In this document: in pieces, positions 24,053 through 33,021 of the stretch
How the letters are laid out: each line of letters begins with the position of its first letter
How positions within the stretch are numbered: the stretch's first letter is position 1
Source of the DNA: a virus
Reading direction: 5' to 3' (one strand)
DNA: 64,000 nt
Virus record (IMG/VR): IMGVR_UViG_3300042308_001600
Span: 57,078 to 121,077 of that record
Notes under the pieces: model-generated
What the model was told of the DNA's origin: nothing
Seen by the model: the letters and a program-made list of their open reading frames with translations, nothing else
The model's database searches: none
Program-made: the position numbers and the translations under genes

Positions 24053-25548
24053 TTAACCAGGACGTTGTCTACAATATCGTCTTTGATGTTCTGCGGTCTG
24101 TTGACCTGCTGTGTGGAATCACTGAACTGGGAGCCCGTGGCTGCCGTCTGTAGCGTACCCGTGTGCATTTGCGACGCGTCATCTTTACCGATAGTTGCTG
24201 CGCCACCCTGTTGGGCAAGCATAGCACGCAGTTGTTCCATCGGTGTTTGTGGGGCAGCCTGCGCTGCCGCCGCCTTGATGACTTCTTCGCCGGCCAGTGC
24301 CGCGATATGCAGATCCAGGGCGGAAGCCGTACAACTAATCAGCTGCGACGCCGTCTTGTTGAACTCCGCCAGCTGTGCGCCTTGCTTGCGCCAGTGCGGT
24401 GCAGCATTAGCGAAAACACCGGCAGACATGAGCATCAGAGCAGGCCCAATACCAGACTGCACCGCGACCCGCACAGCTGCGCACTTGACCAAAGGATCCG
24501 ACGGCAACTCAAGGTTGGCTCCTTGGGCCAGATCCAGCATGGCGTCCGAACCATATTTGAACTGATGACGTTCCAGGTCATCGAGCATCCCGTGTCCCAC
24601 TGCAGCGATGACGGCTTTGACACCGGCATCGGCTGCAAGCTTTTCAAACTGGAGAGCCACATGTACCAGGGCGTCGGATGCTTTCTTGAAAGCCTCCGTG
24701 TCTTCCTCCTCCTCTGCTGCCGGGTCTTCCCCAAACCCGACACGCACTCGGTTCACCGGGGCCTGCATCTTGGGTTTGAGCGGGAATTGCTGGTCCAGAA
24801 AACGATCCGTCAGCAAGCCCGACGTCAGGGCTGTCAGTAACGGTATGCCGCCAATCGCAAGAGCGGCGATCTGCGGCATACTCAAGCCTCGCCCGTCTGC
24901 CGCCTCCTTTGTACCTTCAGCTTCGGCCTGCAGCGCCGCCATGTAGCGCGACTGCTGTTCCGCAAGCCTGTCTTTCACGTCCCGCTCGCGCCAGCCTTGG
25001 TAGGCCTTGCGTGTCAGCTGCAACCCGCCCAGCGCAGCCAGGGGGAACGCTGCACCACCCAACATGTAGTCCCACACGCTCAGTGGTTGTTTTCCTGCCG
25101 CGGGCATTGGTGACTGCACGTACTGCTCAGCCGGTGCCATTTTCTCATTGAACCACTCCCCGGCGGGGGCCGCCAGGTTCATGAGTTGAGAAAAACCTGA
25201 GGCCTGCTTGCGAAGTCTCGCCGGTAGTTGCAGCTCCAAGTCAGAATCGGCTGCCTCGTTTTTGTCCTCCACGATGGCGTTCCGCTGCCGAAGCAACGCG
25301 GTCAGAAGTCCTACCCCGCCGCCGGCGACCAGACCTCCAAGCAGCATGCGGGCAAGGAACCCTGGGTTGACATGAGTGTCGTGGGTTCCCACAGGGGCGG
25401 CAGGGGCGGGAGGGGCGGGAGCCGCTGCTGGGGCTGGCATCGCTGCTGGGGCTGGCATCCCTGCTGGGGCTGGCATCCCTGCGGTGGGGAACATAGCAGC
25501 GTCCGCCTGCTTGACGTTAGGGTTTGGAATTGGTGTCGTCTGAGTCAT
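24049..25548 (-). CDS. Putative internal virion protein with glycine-zipper segments
   Basis: A 499-residue protein. Residues 15-60 form a Pro/Ala/Met repeat (MPAPAGMPAPAAMPAPAAA). Glycine-rich hydrophobic segments follow at about 70-90 (LLGGLVAGGGVGLLTALL), 160-175 and 225-250. The C-terminal half is helical and Ala-rich. I chose the ATG at 25548, since the frame upstream runs through the next gene. No known family; composition and neighbours (portal at 27421-29229) suggest a virion or DNA-ejection protein. Confidence 0.7.
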   Translation of the reverse strand: MTQTTPIPNPNVKQADAAMFPTAGMPAPAGMPAPAAMPAPAAAPAPPAPAAPVGTHDTHVNPGFLARMLLGGLVAGGGVGLLTALLRQRNAIVEDKNEAADSDLELQLPARLRKQASGFSQLMNLAAPAGEWFNEKMAPAEQYVQSPMPAAGKQPLSVWDYMLGGAAFPLAALGGLQLTRKAYQGWRERDVKDRLAEQQSRYMAALQAEAEGTKEAADGRGLSMPQIAALAIGGIPLLTALTSGLLTDRFLDQQFPLKPKMQAPVNRVRVGFGEDPAAEEEEDTEAFKKASDALVHVALQFEKLAADAGVKAVIAAVGHGMLDDLERHQFKYGSDAMLDLAQGANLELPSDPLVKCAAVRVAVQSGIGPALMLMSAGVFANAAPHWRKQGAQLAEFNKTASQLISCTASALDLHIAALAGEEVIKAAAAQAAPQTPMEQLRAMLAQQGGAATIGKDDASQMHTGTLQTAATGSQFSDSTQQVNRPQNIKDDIVDNVLVK

Positions 25549-25918
25549 GAGGATCGAGCTTTCTGTAAAAGATATCGCGCAACATAATGTGGCATATCCA
25601 TTTGTCACCGACAACGACAGGCTCGCTGTGTCGCATGATTTCAATACAAGCACCGTCCCCGGTGGGATTATGCGACTGCTCGTACAACTCGTTCAGCGCC
25701 CCCAGGTCATCAGCATCCAACAGATTCAGGATCTTGTGTGTTATGGGCCCGTACTTGACGTGCTGCTGGTTTTTTACAAAATGATCCTTGAGCTGTGGCT
25801 TGCCCTTAACCCACTTCTCTGGTCGACGTACTGTGTCGACAACTTCCACCGCTGCCTGGCCCAGGACAGGCACTGCGGCAGGGAGGGCTATACCGGGAGA
25901 TAGGTCAGATGGAGACAT
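25517..25918 (-). CDS. Hypothetical protein in virion block
   Basis: A 133-residue protein; after a Pro/Ala-rich hydrophobic N-terminus (about residues 5-25) it becomes polar and mixed. It overlaps the start of 24049-25548 by 32 bp. No family recognised. The start at 25918 lies 7 bp after the upstream stop. Confidence 0.65.
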   Translation of the reverse strand: MSPSDLSPGIALPAAVPVLGQAAVEVVDTVRRPEKWVKGKPQLKDHFVKNQQHVKYGPITHKILNLLDADDLGALNELYEQSHNPTGDGACIEIMRHSEPVVVGDKWICHIMLRDIFYRKLDPHDSDDTNSKP

Positions 25919-25925
25919 GGCGCAT

Positions 25926-26489
25926 TCATGCACCCTGCTGCCATTTGCGCAACCGCGCATCTGTGCCGATCTCATCCGCCAGCTGCTTGTAGAAATCGGC
26001 CTTGGTATCCAACTCCTCAGCCTTGGCGTCGTCGGCCTGTGTCATGCGCTTCAGGTGCCAGTTCAGAGCGCCCACACCACTGCCAACGACACCTCCACCC
26101 AACGCCAACGCGCTGAGAATGCCAAACATGTTGTCCGAAATGCTTGTACCTGCACGAGGGAACATGGAGGCAATCGTCGCAGTGCCAAAGCTGGCCTGTT
26201 TGATGTTCACACGACCCAAGGCGTCTTGGACGGGTTCCACCAGGGTATCAAACGACGGGTTCCACTCAGGGCTGCGCCACAGCCTGCAGTACAACTGCTG
26301 CGCGAATTTGCCTTCATGGCCTGCCTTGATGAGACAGGTGTCGCCGATCAAAGCAAGGATGCGTCCAAACGCCCGGTTGTCCAGGTGCTCAGCCGCTGCT
26401 TTCGCCACTTGCAAATCGAGTGGAGAACAGCCCAGCTGTCTCGCGGTTTCATGCATGACGTGAGTTTGAGCAGCGTTCCTGTGATTCAT
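25926..26489 (-). CDS. Putative virion protein with glycine-zipper helix
   Basis: A 187-residue protein, helical in the first 100 residues, with one membrane-like glycine-rich stretch at about 120-140 (LSALALGGGVVGSGVGAL) and a charged helical end. ATGA overlap with the gene at 26486-26764. Same design as its neighbours; no named family. Confidence 0.65.
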   Translation of the reverse strand: MNHRNAAQTHVMHETARQLGCSPLDLQVAKAAAEHLDNRAFGRILALIGDTCLIKAGHEGKFAQQLYCRLWRSPEWNPSFDTLVEPVQDALGRVNIKQASFGTATIASMFPRAGTSISDNMFGILSALALGGGVVGSGVGALNWHLKRMTQADDAKAEELDTKADFYKQLADEIGTDARLRKWQQGA

Positions 26490-26764
26490 AAATACGGACG
26501 GTAAGTGAGTTGATCTGGTGTGGCGTAGCGTATGCTGGATTGAACGGCCAGGCCTGCGAGTGCGCCCGGACCACCATACCCCGAAAGGAAGGAGGACACA
26601 ACTGCGCCGATACCTGCAGCCGTGCCTGCCCTGAGAAGTTGAAACAACCGCTGTTTGTGTTCCTCCGGCAGAAGGTCAATGATACCCATGATCCCCTGCT
26701 TGGCGCTGGGCGGAATATCCATGGCACCTTGGATAAGCATACGAAGCAGGGCTCCCACGTTCAC
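26486..26764 (-). CDS. Small putative virion protein with glycine-rich helix
   Basis: A 92-residue protein with an amphipathic start, a charged middle (LPEEHKQRLFQLL) and a glycine/alanine-rich hydrophobic stretch at about 45-75 (AAGIGAVVSSFLSGYGG). Coupled on both sides by 4-bp overlaps. Confidence 0.65.
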   Translation of the reverse strand: MNVGALLRMLIQGAMDIPPSAKQGIMGIIDLLPEEHKQRLFQLLRAGTAAGIGAVVSSFLSGYGGPGALAGLAVQSSIRYATPDQLTYRPYL

Positions 26765-27402
26765 TTGTGGGTGCCCCTTCCATACGCGAGCAAACCAGCG
26801 AGCCCTGCTCCGCCAAGGGCGTAGTGGCTCAGCGGGGTGTTCTTCTGATTCAGGATGTTCGACAACCAGCCAGCGCCGGCAGCAGCCGCCGCACCTCCCA
26901 ACGCCCCCACAGTGCCCCGCAGCGGGGCGGACTGCTGCAGGATGTTGGGCATCTGCGCGGTTTGCAGCTTGTTGCGTAAATTACGAGCCAGCTGAAACAA
27001 CGAGGTACCCAGAAAAGGAAAGTCGGGAGTTTGGGATTGCCAAGCAGGCGCACCAACCGGACGGCGGAACGGGTCCGTTTGAACCAGCTTGCCGGTGTTC
27101 ATGTACGTCGCGTTGTCATGCACGGCCGCCAATCCCGACGGCAGCGGCTGACGTGTTGCGAGTTTGACAGCTAGATTGACTAAAGGAGCACCCCAGATCT
27201 GGGCTGAGACTTTCTCAATTTCAGGGCCTGTACCGGAGCCACTGTAGTAATCTTTGCCGACCAAGTTCAATTTGGAAAGGCCTGAAGGGTCCTCGTCCTC
27301 CTTGGGCTCATTGAAACCACGCGGTGGCATCCCATCAATACGTTGATAGCGCAGCCGGGAGCGTGGTTTGGAAACATGTTCCGCGTGCGGGATAAGTTGC
27401 AT
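26761..27402 (-). CDS. Putative virion protein with glycine-rich helices
   Basis: A 213-residue protein whose first 150 residues are polar, followed by two glycine/alanine-rich hydrophobic segments at about 164-183 and 195-208. It lies 18 bp downstream of the portal gene, a position often occupied by head-assembly genes. No protease or scaffold motif is visible. Confidence 0.65.
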   Translation of the reverse strand: MQLIPHAEHVSKPRSRLRYQRIDGMPPRGFNEPKEDEDPSGLSKLNLVGKDYYSGSGTGPEIEKVSAQIWGAPLVNLAVKLATRQPLPSGLAAVHDNATYMNTGKLVQTDPFRRPVGAPAWQSQTPDFPFLGTSLFQLARNLRNKLQTAQMPNILQQSAPLRGTVGALGGAAAAAGAGWLSNILNQKNTPLSHYALGGAGLAGLLAYGRGTHK

Positions 27403-27420
27403 AATACCGCAAAATGTAGA

Positions 27421-29229
27421 TCAAGCCCCTGCTGATGCAAGCTGCGCCACTTGCGCTCCGCCTTGACTACGTGCAGCCGCACGTAGCTCCGTCATTTTCT
27501 GACGCACCAGAGCGTGCATGTCGGGATCCGTGGACCGGATGGCAGCGAGCTGTTTAGCCCGATCCCCGTCATCTTGGATCTGCAACAAGCGCTGGGACTC
27601 CGCGAGGGCCTGCTCGGCTTTCTGGGAAGGTGTGTAGGCCACCCCTCCCGGTGCGCCACCTGCGCCGCCGCCGCCTCCTCCGATTGACCCTGCGCCTTCC
27701 TCCAAGGCAGCGTCCGCCTGAATCTTGTCCACCTGCCGTTTGATTTCGACGTTCTCGCGAGCTCGCTCCGCCGCTGCTTCGACCGGATCGTCCACACCGT
27801 AAGGACGGAACGCGATGCGGCGTGGAAACTCTCCACCGGCCGCCAATTGCAGGTACACCTGCCGGGATTCGATGTCGTCGAGGATACGCGGACTGGCGGC
27901 CTTGACCTGCATCTGTTCCCGCCCCATGAAATCCAGGGCAGTGCGCACGACCCACTTGAGGTGCTTGTTGAAGCTCCAAGGCAAATGCTGCCAGGTATTC
28001 TCAAACAACCGCAAGGCTGTCGGCACCTGCTGCCAAGCCATGGAACCGTTGTAGAGTTCGGCCGGAAAACCCTGGGCGTTTAGCATCGCGTTGGTCTGCC
28101 ACTCCATGTTCTCCTTGGGTGTCAGCTGCTTGCCTGAGGCCCCGACTTCCGCAAAGCCCATCTGGAAGGGCATGGCGTGAATCGAAAACGGATCCTTGCG
28201 CCGGTCTCCAATCATCTGCTGCAGCATCTGCTGCCAGACCTGCATGGAGCCCTGGTTCGCGTACGCGTCGAGTGACCCGCTGGCGCCGGCCTGTGGGAAG
28301 AACACACGGAACGGTAACATATAGTCCAACCCAATGGCTTCGTCGATTCGACGGTAGACAGCCATCTGATGGATGTTCGGGAAGTTGGCCAGAATCTCAG
28401 GCATACCCCAGCCGGAGTCGCTGATGCCGGAGATGCACGGAGCACGCAGGTGAAACACCTCCCCCTCGTTGTAGAGAAAATCACTGTCCGCGGCGAGCGC
28501 CCGCAGCTGCGCAATCGGAGTCTCATTGACCTGCCACAGGTCCCCGCGGCGGATAGCGGCTTTGAAGAACGGCTGGAAACGCTCAGCCACCTGGTAGCGC
28601 CCGGATCTGTCCGCGTGCTGGAGGTACGCGTAAGCCGGATCGATCCGGCGCAACGCCAGCCGGTTCAGGTCACGTGCAACACGGTCAATGAAATTGACCT
28701 GAATAGTGCGGCGCTGCCGCTGGCTGCGGTGCTGACGTGTAGGGTCAGCAATCTCGTACTTGAGCGTCTCAAACTTGTACTTGGCATCCGGGAACTCCGA
28801 CACAGACATTTCGGAGTGTCCATTGTCCGTGGGAATCAGCAGGAACCTGTTGAACGGCCTGTGCATCCGTCCAAACGCGTTGCCGAAAGCCGACCAGTCC
28901 ATCCCCAGTTCAGCCAGATGTAACCAGAAGGCGATACCGTCGCGCATCCACTCCCGTAATTCATCCTGTTCCGCCTTGTCCCCGGCCTTGGATTTGGCGC
29001 CGATGAAATCCAGATCCGTGAGGAAATACGAGACAACACGCTGACTGGCCCGCGCATACTCAGGCGTGCGGATGTACAGGAAACGACAAATTTCAAAAAG
29101 TGCTGTCAGGTTCTCCGGGACGAAGGACCAGCTTGGCAGCATGAAAGGATCTCCAAACTTGGAGATGCTCGACGACAAGAACCCGCTGGTTCCCGTGTTA
29201 GACAGTGAGTTTTGATGCGACTCGAACAC
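27421..29229 (-). CDS. Portal protein
   Basis: A 602-residue protein with the character of a tailed-phage portal: N-terminal helical wing region, a central stem/clip region with conserved-looking aromatic segments (about 95-330), a late block around ENMEWQTNAMLNAQGFPAEL where portals contact DNA, and a long charged/Gly-rich C-terminus (about 500-602) suited to a crown. The portal ring is the DNA entry and exit channel of the capsid. The first codon at 29229 is GTG and overlaps a small upstream gene by 32 bp; an ATG at residue 30 is an alternative. The call rests on overall pattern, not a single motif. Confidence 0.75.
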   Translation of the reverse strand: MFESHQNSLSNTGTSGFLSSSISKFGDPFMLPSWSFVPENLTALFEICRFLYIRTPEYARASQRVVSYFLTDLDFIGAKSKAGDKAEQDELREWMRDGIAFWLHLAELGMDWSAFGNAFGRMHRPFNRFLLIPTDNGHSEMSVSEFPDAKYKFETLKYEIADPTRQHRSQRQRRTIQVNFIDRVARDLNRLALRRIDPAYAYLQHADRSGRYQVAERFQPFFKAAIRRGDLWQVNETPIAQLRALAADSDFLYNEGEVFHLRAPCISGISDSGWGMPEILANFPNIHQMAVYRRIDEAIGLDYMLPFRVFFPQAGASGSLDAYANQGSMQVWQQMLQQMIGDRRKDPFSIHAMPFQMGFAEVGASGKQLTPKENMEWQTNAMLNAQGFPAELYNGSMAWQQVPTALRLFENTWQHLPWSFNKHLKWVVRTALDFMGREQMQVKAASPRILDDIESRQVYLQLAAGGEFPRRIAFRPYGVDDPVEAAAERARENVEIKRQVDKIQADAALEEGAGSIGGGGGGAGGAPGGVAYTPSQKAEQALAESQRLLQIQDDGDRAKQLAAIRSTDPDMHALVRQKMTELRAAARSQGGAQVAQLASAGA

Positions 29230-29374
29230 GGGAGTGGGAAGTTGTTTTGGAGGGTTTGATTGCCGCCTGCTTAGGCATCAGTTCAACCAGCACATCAACA
29301 TCAACCACGTGAGGTTGGGGTTGATGTGCCGCTGTTTTATTCTGGACGGGTGGTATGCCAGTTTTGATCATCAT
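29198..29374 (-). CDS. Small basic protein upstream of the portal
   Basis: A 58-residue frame starts at two adjacent ATG codons (29369-29374), preceded by GGTGGAG on the minus strand as a possible ribosome-binding site, and ends at the TAA at 29198-29200. It overlaps the end of 29337-29915 by 38 bp. The sequence is plausible protein: Val/Asp-rich in the middle, Lys/Ser/Arg-rich at the end. It explains an otherwise empty 107-bp gap. Function unknown. Confidence 0.5.
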   Translation of the reverse strand: MMIKTGIPPVQNKTAAHQPQPHVVDVDVLVELMPKQAAIKPSKTTSHSRVRVASKLTV

Positions 29375-29915
29375 GCTCCACCAGCATAAAACTGATCAGC
29401 GTACCGTGCAACCCCAGCGTGACACTGGCACCGAGGTACATGGCGTCGTAAACCTGACCGGACTGTCGCGTCACTTTAATAACCTGACTGGCCATATCGT
29501 GCAGCTTCAACTGCACTTGGTTGGCGCCCCAGCCCAGTAGAGTTAACGTTGCGGCGTCCTCACTCACATACACGAACACGCTGAATTGCAGGGTCAGGGA
29601 ATCGAAGGTGAGCGTGATCCGCTCCTGTGAGGAGAGAAGGAGCTGTGCAAGTTCACCCGCAGCCGTGGTGTTGGCTTCCACTGGCGTGTTGTCTGTCGGT
29701 TGCCTTCCACGTTTACGTTTGACCGGCGCGATGGAAACTGGTGTGACGGCGTCGTCAGGGTCCTGTACAGAGCTGCTGGATTTGCCAGTAAAAAAGTTCT
29801 CCGCCGCACGCGCGCGTCTGCTCAGTTCTGCGGGCGCGGGGTATTTGTCCGCCTGCTCCAAGAGAGCTTGTTCGGCCAGGTCATTCGAAGCGACATCAGC
29901 ATTGGGAGGAACCAT
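29337..29915 (-). CDS. Hypothetical protein
   Basis: A 192-residue protein. The first 85 residues are polar with a basic patch (KRKRGRQPTDN), and the last 105 are beta-rich with alternating hydrophobics (ITLTFDSLTLQFSVFVYV). I chose the ATG at 29915, preceded by a GTG. It lies between the DNA-binding candidate at 29896-30501 and the portal. Confidence 0.7.
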   Translation of the reverse strand: MVPPNADVASNDLAEQALLEQADKYPAPAELSRRARAAENFFTGKSSSSVQDPDDAVTPVSIAPVKRKRGRQPTDNTPVEANTTAAGELAQLLLSSQERITLTFDSLTLQFSVFVYVSEDAATLTLLGWGANQVQLKLHDMASQVIKVTRQSGQVYDAMYLGASVTLGLHGTLISFMLVEHDDQNWHTTRPE

Positions 29916-30501
29916 CACCGCTAAGATGAAGCGCACGCATCTTGCTTTGCAAGCGTGAAATGCTCATCTGCGATTTCTTCTTGTGCCGCCGCACAGGTGC
30001 GCTGATTAAACGCGCAATACGGGCGCACTCATTCCTGAAGCCTGTCGAGTACTGACCAGCCAACACCAAAGCAGGACCGTCAAATACTTCACACCAGCGG
30101 GACATGTGTACAACCAGGTGTAAAGTCCGCACCCTGGCAAACCACACGGCGTTGGGTTGTGTGTCTGTTGTGATCGTCGCCGGTTCTTCCAGGATGAGGG
30201 AGAACATATTGGCGAGATCCCAGACGATCCCTGCGTTGACCGGCAGCTCCGGCAAACCTTCCTCCGGGGTCACCATGCCCGCCGCCCTAAACTCACCCCA
30301 GCTGAATCCTAGAAGGCGTAACACTTGTACCGCACGCCGCCTTCCTGGTCGGTGCCTCATTTTGCACCAGTTGTAAAACACAGAACGTGGTACCCCGAGA
30401 GATACCACGTTCCGTTTCTGTAACTGAAGTTGCTGCTGAACAAACCACACGAACCGCTCATGGGTCGCGCGGGATAACCTGGCATCAGGCGGCTTGCCCA
30501 T
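29896..30501 (-). CDS. Possible helix-turn-helix protein
   Basis: A 201-residue basic protein. Residues 10-75 can be read as a helix-turn-helix region (NVVSLGVPRSVFYNWCKM followed by a basic helix and LRLLGFSWGEF), similar in layout to Cro/CI-type domains. The middle is hydrophobic and helical, and the end is Lys/Arg-rich. A regulator of late genes is possible but unproven. Confidence 0.55.
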   Translation of the reverse strand: MGKPPDARLSRATHERFVWFVQQQLQLQKRNVVSLGVPRSVFYNWCKMRHRPGRRRAVQVLRLLGFSWGEFRAAGMVTPEEGLPELPVNAGIVWDLANMFSLILEEPATITTDTQPNAVWFARVRTLHLVVHMSRWCEVFDGPALVLAGQYSTGFRNECARIARLISAPVRRHKKKSQMSISRLQSKMRALHLSGDGSSQC

Positions 30502-30700
30502 TGAGGCGAGACGTCAGCGCGTCGATGAAGAGACAGGTGCCCAGGACAGCCTTTTCGGCCTGTTCCTGCAGACGGGGGGCGGCACTGGCGACCTTCTCCA
30601 GGAGCTTGCTGGAATCCTGGTGACGGGAGCGTGCTTCAGCGGAGACGCCAAGCAAGAACATCTGCGAGGCGCGTTTAACGTAGGCGGAGGAGGGAATCAT
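30485..30700 (-). CDS. Small hypothetical helical protein
   Basis: A 71-residue protein, predicted fully helical, rich in Ala, Ser and Arg. An alternative TTG start at 30748 overlaps the TGA of the upstream gene (TTGA), the same junction as at 5772-5775. It lies directly downstream of the large virion protein at 30745-32325. Confidence 0.6.
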   Translation of the reverse strand: MIPSSAYVKRASQMFLLGVSAEARSRHQDSSKLLEKVASAAPRLQEQAEKAVLGTCLFIDALTSRLNGQAA

Positions 30701-30744
30701 ATACGGGGTATGGGTGGGTGGGGTTGTTGTGGAATGCAGGGAAA

Positions 30745-32325
30745 TCAATCAGCACCGGCGGCGAAGGCCTGGACGATGTCACCAGCGACAAAGTCCACAC
30801 TGCCGTTGTTCTGGATCAGGATGATGGCCGAGCCCTTGACATTCACGGTGCCGTCATGCAGCACAGCGGTGCCGGAACGGGTGATGCGGACCGCGAACTT
30901 GGTGGACAGATTTGTGAGGCCTGTGTCGAGTTCAATGTAACCACGGCTGACATCAGCCGCGGTGACCGTGCGAGACACATAGACGGGAACGTCTGTCGCG
31001 ATGGTATCCAGCACGTCAGTGCCACCTGCGAGAGTCGCAGCTCCCCAGGAGAGTGTCGCCGCCACCTCAGTGGTTGGAATGCTGTTGCCATCGGTGCCGG
31101 GAACGCGTGCCGTGACCGCAAAGGCGTGGGAAGTGACTGACGTGGCGGCTGTCACGTGCGGATGTGGCAGTGCACAGACGTAATTCGTGTCCGGGGTGCC
31201 GGAGTGGTTGATGGCACGGATCAGATTCAGGAGGCTTCCATCGGCGTCTGCGCCGATGTCCACATCACCTTCTTCGGCTGGGGTTGCCATGAAAGTGTAA
31301 ACCTTGTCGACAATCGTGACCGTGTCGCCTTCTGTGACATTGGTGTTGTTGCTCGTGAGCGTGCCGGTCGCATATGCGCCGGCTTTGAATTCCAAGGACA
31401 CCAGCGGCGTAGCCAGCGGCAGGTCATTAGAACCTGTCACGCTGCTGGCATCTCCAAAGGCAGTCCAATCGGCGACGTCATCCCCGTCGATGATCACAAC
31501 CGCATGCGTGTCCGCGCCGCCAGTGAGTGTCGCTGCGCCGAAGGAAAGATTCGCGCCGGTTTCCGTGGTGGCGATGGCGTTGCCCGCCGAACCGGCGGTG
31601 GAGGCCGTGACCGTGATTGTATCACCCGCGCCGGCAGCTGCCGTAACGGTTGTGTGCGCGACGGTTGCCGAGCCGTACTTTGTACCGCTGCCAGCTCCAC
31701 CAGTGATAGCGGCGATCAGGTTGTCCAACGCGTCGCTGGCTGCCACCTCCACCAGAATCTCATTGGCCGTGACGCCTTGGATCGCCGTCTTGAAAGTGTA
31801 AACAGTGCCACCGATCGTGACCGTGTCGTTGTTGGCAGGCGCAGCGGCGGCGGTCAGCGTACCGGAGGCCGCAATAGCCGCGGGGGTGGCCAGCTCAGTG
31901 GAGCTGCGTACTGTTGCGCCCGTGGCGGCGAAGTCGGTGCTGGCTGCAAGTTCCACCAAGAAGGCGGCGAGCAGGGCGGCGGTGGTTGCGCCGTCAATGT
32001 TGGAGTTGCCGAACGTGAAGGGAACCCCACCAAGCGTGACCTTGTTGAGCGTGGCGCCATTTGGAATGACCCCGCCGGCACCGATCTGTACCAGAAGTGT
32101 TTTGCGTGCTGTGCTTGGACGCACCGAAGAGATGCCGTGGATGGCGTCCGATTTGACGACCTGCATGTAGCCAGCGGCGACATGGCTGCGGACAGCCGCC
32201 AGGACCTCTTTGTCGAGCGCGAACTCTGCTGGAATCGTGAAGTCTTCCCGGTTCGCAAGGTTCCGGACATATTTCTGACCAAAACCGAAGATACCAGTGC
32301 GAAGGGGGCGGAGGATGAGTGACAT
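30745..32325 (-). CDS. Virion structural protein with repeated beta domains
   Basis: A 526-residue protein. After a unique N-terminal domain (about 1-165) come two related segments of about 120-130 residues, each built as NDTVTIGGTVYTFKTA (or GDTVTIVDKVYTF), LDNLIAAITGG (or LLNLIRAINHSG), then a strand-rich part ending in TETGANLSFGAATLTGG (or TEVAATLSWGAATLAGG). These repeats are frequent in phage structural proteins, especially decoration or tail proteins. The final 75 residues form a further beta domain. Its place between portal and polymerase genes fits a major particle protein. Confidence 0.8.
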   Translation of the reverse strand: MSLILRPLRTGIFGFGQKYVRNLANREDFTIPAEFALDKEVLAAVRSHVAAGYMQVVKSDAIHGISSVRPSTARKTLLVQIGAGGVIPNGATLNKVTLGGVPFTFGNSNIDGATTAALLAAFLVELAASTDFAATGATVRSSTELATPAAIAASGTLTAAAAPANNDTVTIGGTVYTFKTAIQGVTANEILVEVAASDALDNLIAAITGGAGSGTKYGSATVAHTTVTAAAGAGDTITVTASTAGSAGNAIATTETGANLSFGAATLTGGADTHAVVIIDGDDVADWTAFGDASSVTGSNDLPLATPLVSLEFKAGAYATGTLTSNNTNVTEGDTVTIVDKVYTFMATPAEEGDVDIGADADGSLLNLIRAINHSGTPDTNYVCALPHPHVTAATSVTSHAFAVTARVPGTDGNSIPTTEVAATLSWGAATLAGGTDVLDTIATDVPVYVSRTVTAADVSRGYIELDTGLTNLSTKFAVRITRSGTAVLHDGTVNVKGSAIILIQNNGSVDFVAGDIVQAFAAGAD

Positions 32326-32370
32326 AGTACTTAAAGGAACGTTGAGAGTTGAAGCCTGTCAAAAAGAAAT

Positions 32371-33021
32371 TCACCGGGGCAGGCCAATCACCTTACCGCG
32401 CAGATCTTCCGGGGACAACCAGTGAATGTCACCCGTGCGGGGATTTCTGAACTTTTGGTACAGCCGCCCATTGCTCCCGATCTTGACGCCGTTGGCCAAC
32501 CTGGTGTCGACACCGGCCGACCCTGATTCAGGACCTTCAATAGGGGACAAGAAACCAAAGATCGAGGGGTGAATTGCCTGCATCGAATCTGTGATCATGT
32601 CAGCGCTGCTGACCCCGCCTGGACCCAATAACGTGACACGCCTTGCCTGGTTTGCGACGTCGAGCGGGTTGATTTCCTCCAAAGGAGAAGCGAGCTGACT
32701 GGCTGTGATGTGCTTCGTCACGAGATCGCTCAATGCTCCAGGCATAAACCCTTTTAAGGATCGGTGCCGGGCCGCGTAGCCCAGTGTTTTGCGCAAGGAG
32801 CCGGTTGCGTCCAACCGTACACGCTCAGACAACAAGTCGGGTGTGTTCATGATGCGCTTGAACTGAATACCATCACGGTGGTCCTGCTCGGCCAAGCCGC
32901 GATTGATCGCCAGCGCTTTTTGCGTTGCAGCCAGTACACCGTCGACACCAACTGGTACATAGTGGTCGTCGGAAGCCGAAGGAATATCAGCATTATCAAG
33001 TACGTCGAGATCAGTCGTCAT
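32371..33021 (-). CDS. RNA polymerase beta, middle part (fork and rifampicin pocket)
   Basis: A 216-residue protein equivalent to E. coli RpoB residues from about 445 to 600. SQLASPLEEINPL matches SQLSQFMDQNNPL; ARRVTLLGPGG matches KRRISALGPGG; the following AIHPSIFGFLSPIEGPESGSAG matches [21 protein letters not shown]. It links the N-terminal part (33481-35061) to the C-terminal part (6790-8694). Positions that contact rifampicin in E. coli differ here (Gln513 to Ser, Asp516 to Glu, His526 to Gln, Ser531 to Thr). Start at 33021 overlaps the gene at 33011-33493 by 11 bp. Confidence 0.9.
   Translation of the reverse strand: MTTDLDVLDNADIPSASDDHYVPVGVDGVLAATQKALAINRGLAEQDHRDGIQFKRIMNTPDLLSERVRLDATGSLRKTLGYAARHRSLKGFMPGALSDLVTKHITASQLASPLEEINPLDVANQARRVTLLGPGGVSSADMITDSMQAIHPSIFGFLSPIEGPESGSAGVDTRLANGVKIGSNGRLYQKFRNPRTGDIHWLSPEDLRGKVIGLPR

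Noticed and set aside
29290-29335. Long inverted repeat that looked like a terminator
   Set aside because: It lies inside the small coding frame 29198-29374, and no T run follows on the transcribed strand.
31156-32322. Long plus-strand open frame (388 codons)
   Set aside because: Antisense of the virion protein at 30745-32325, Gly/Arg/Cys-rich, with no recognisable domain.
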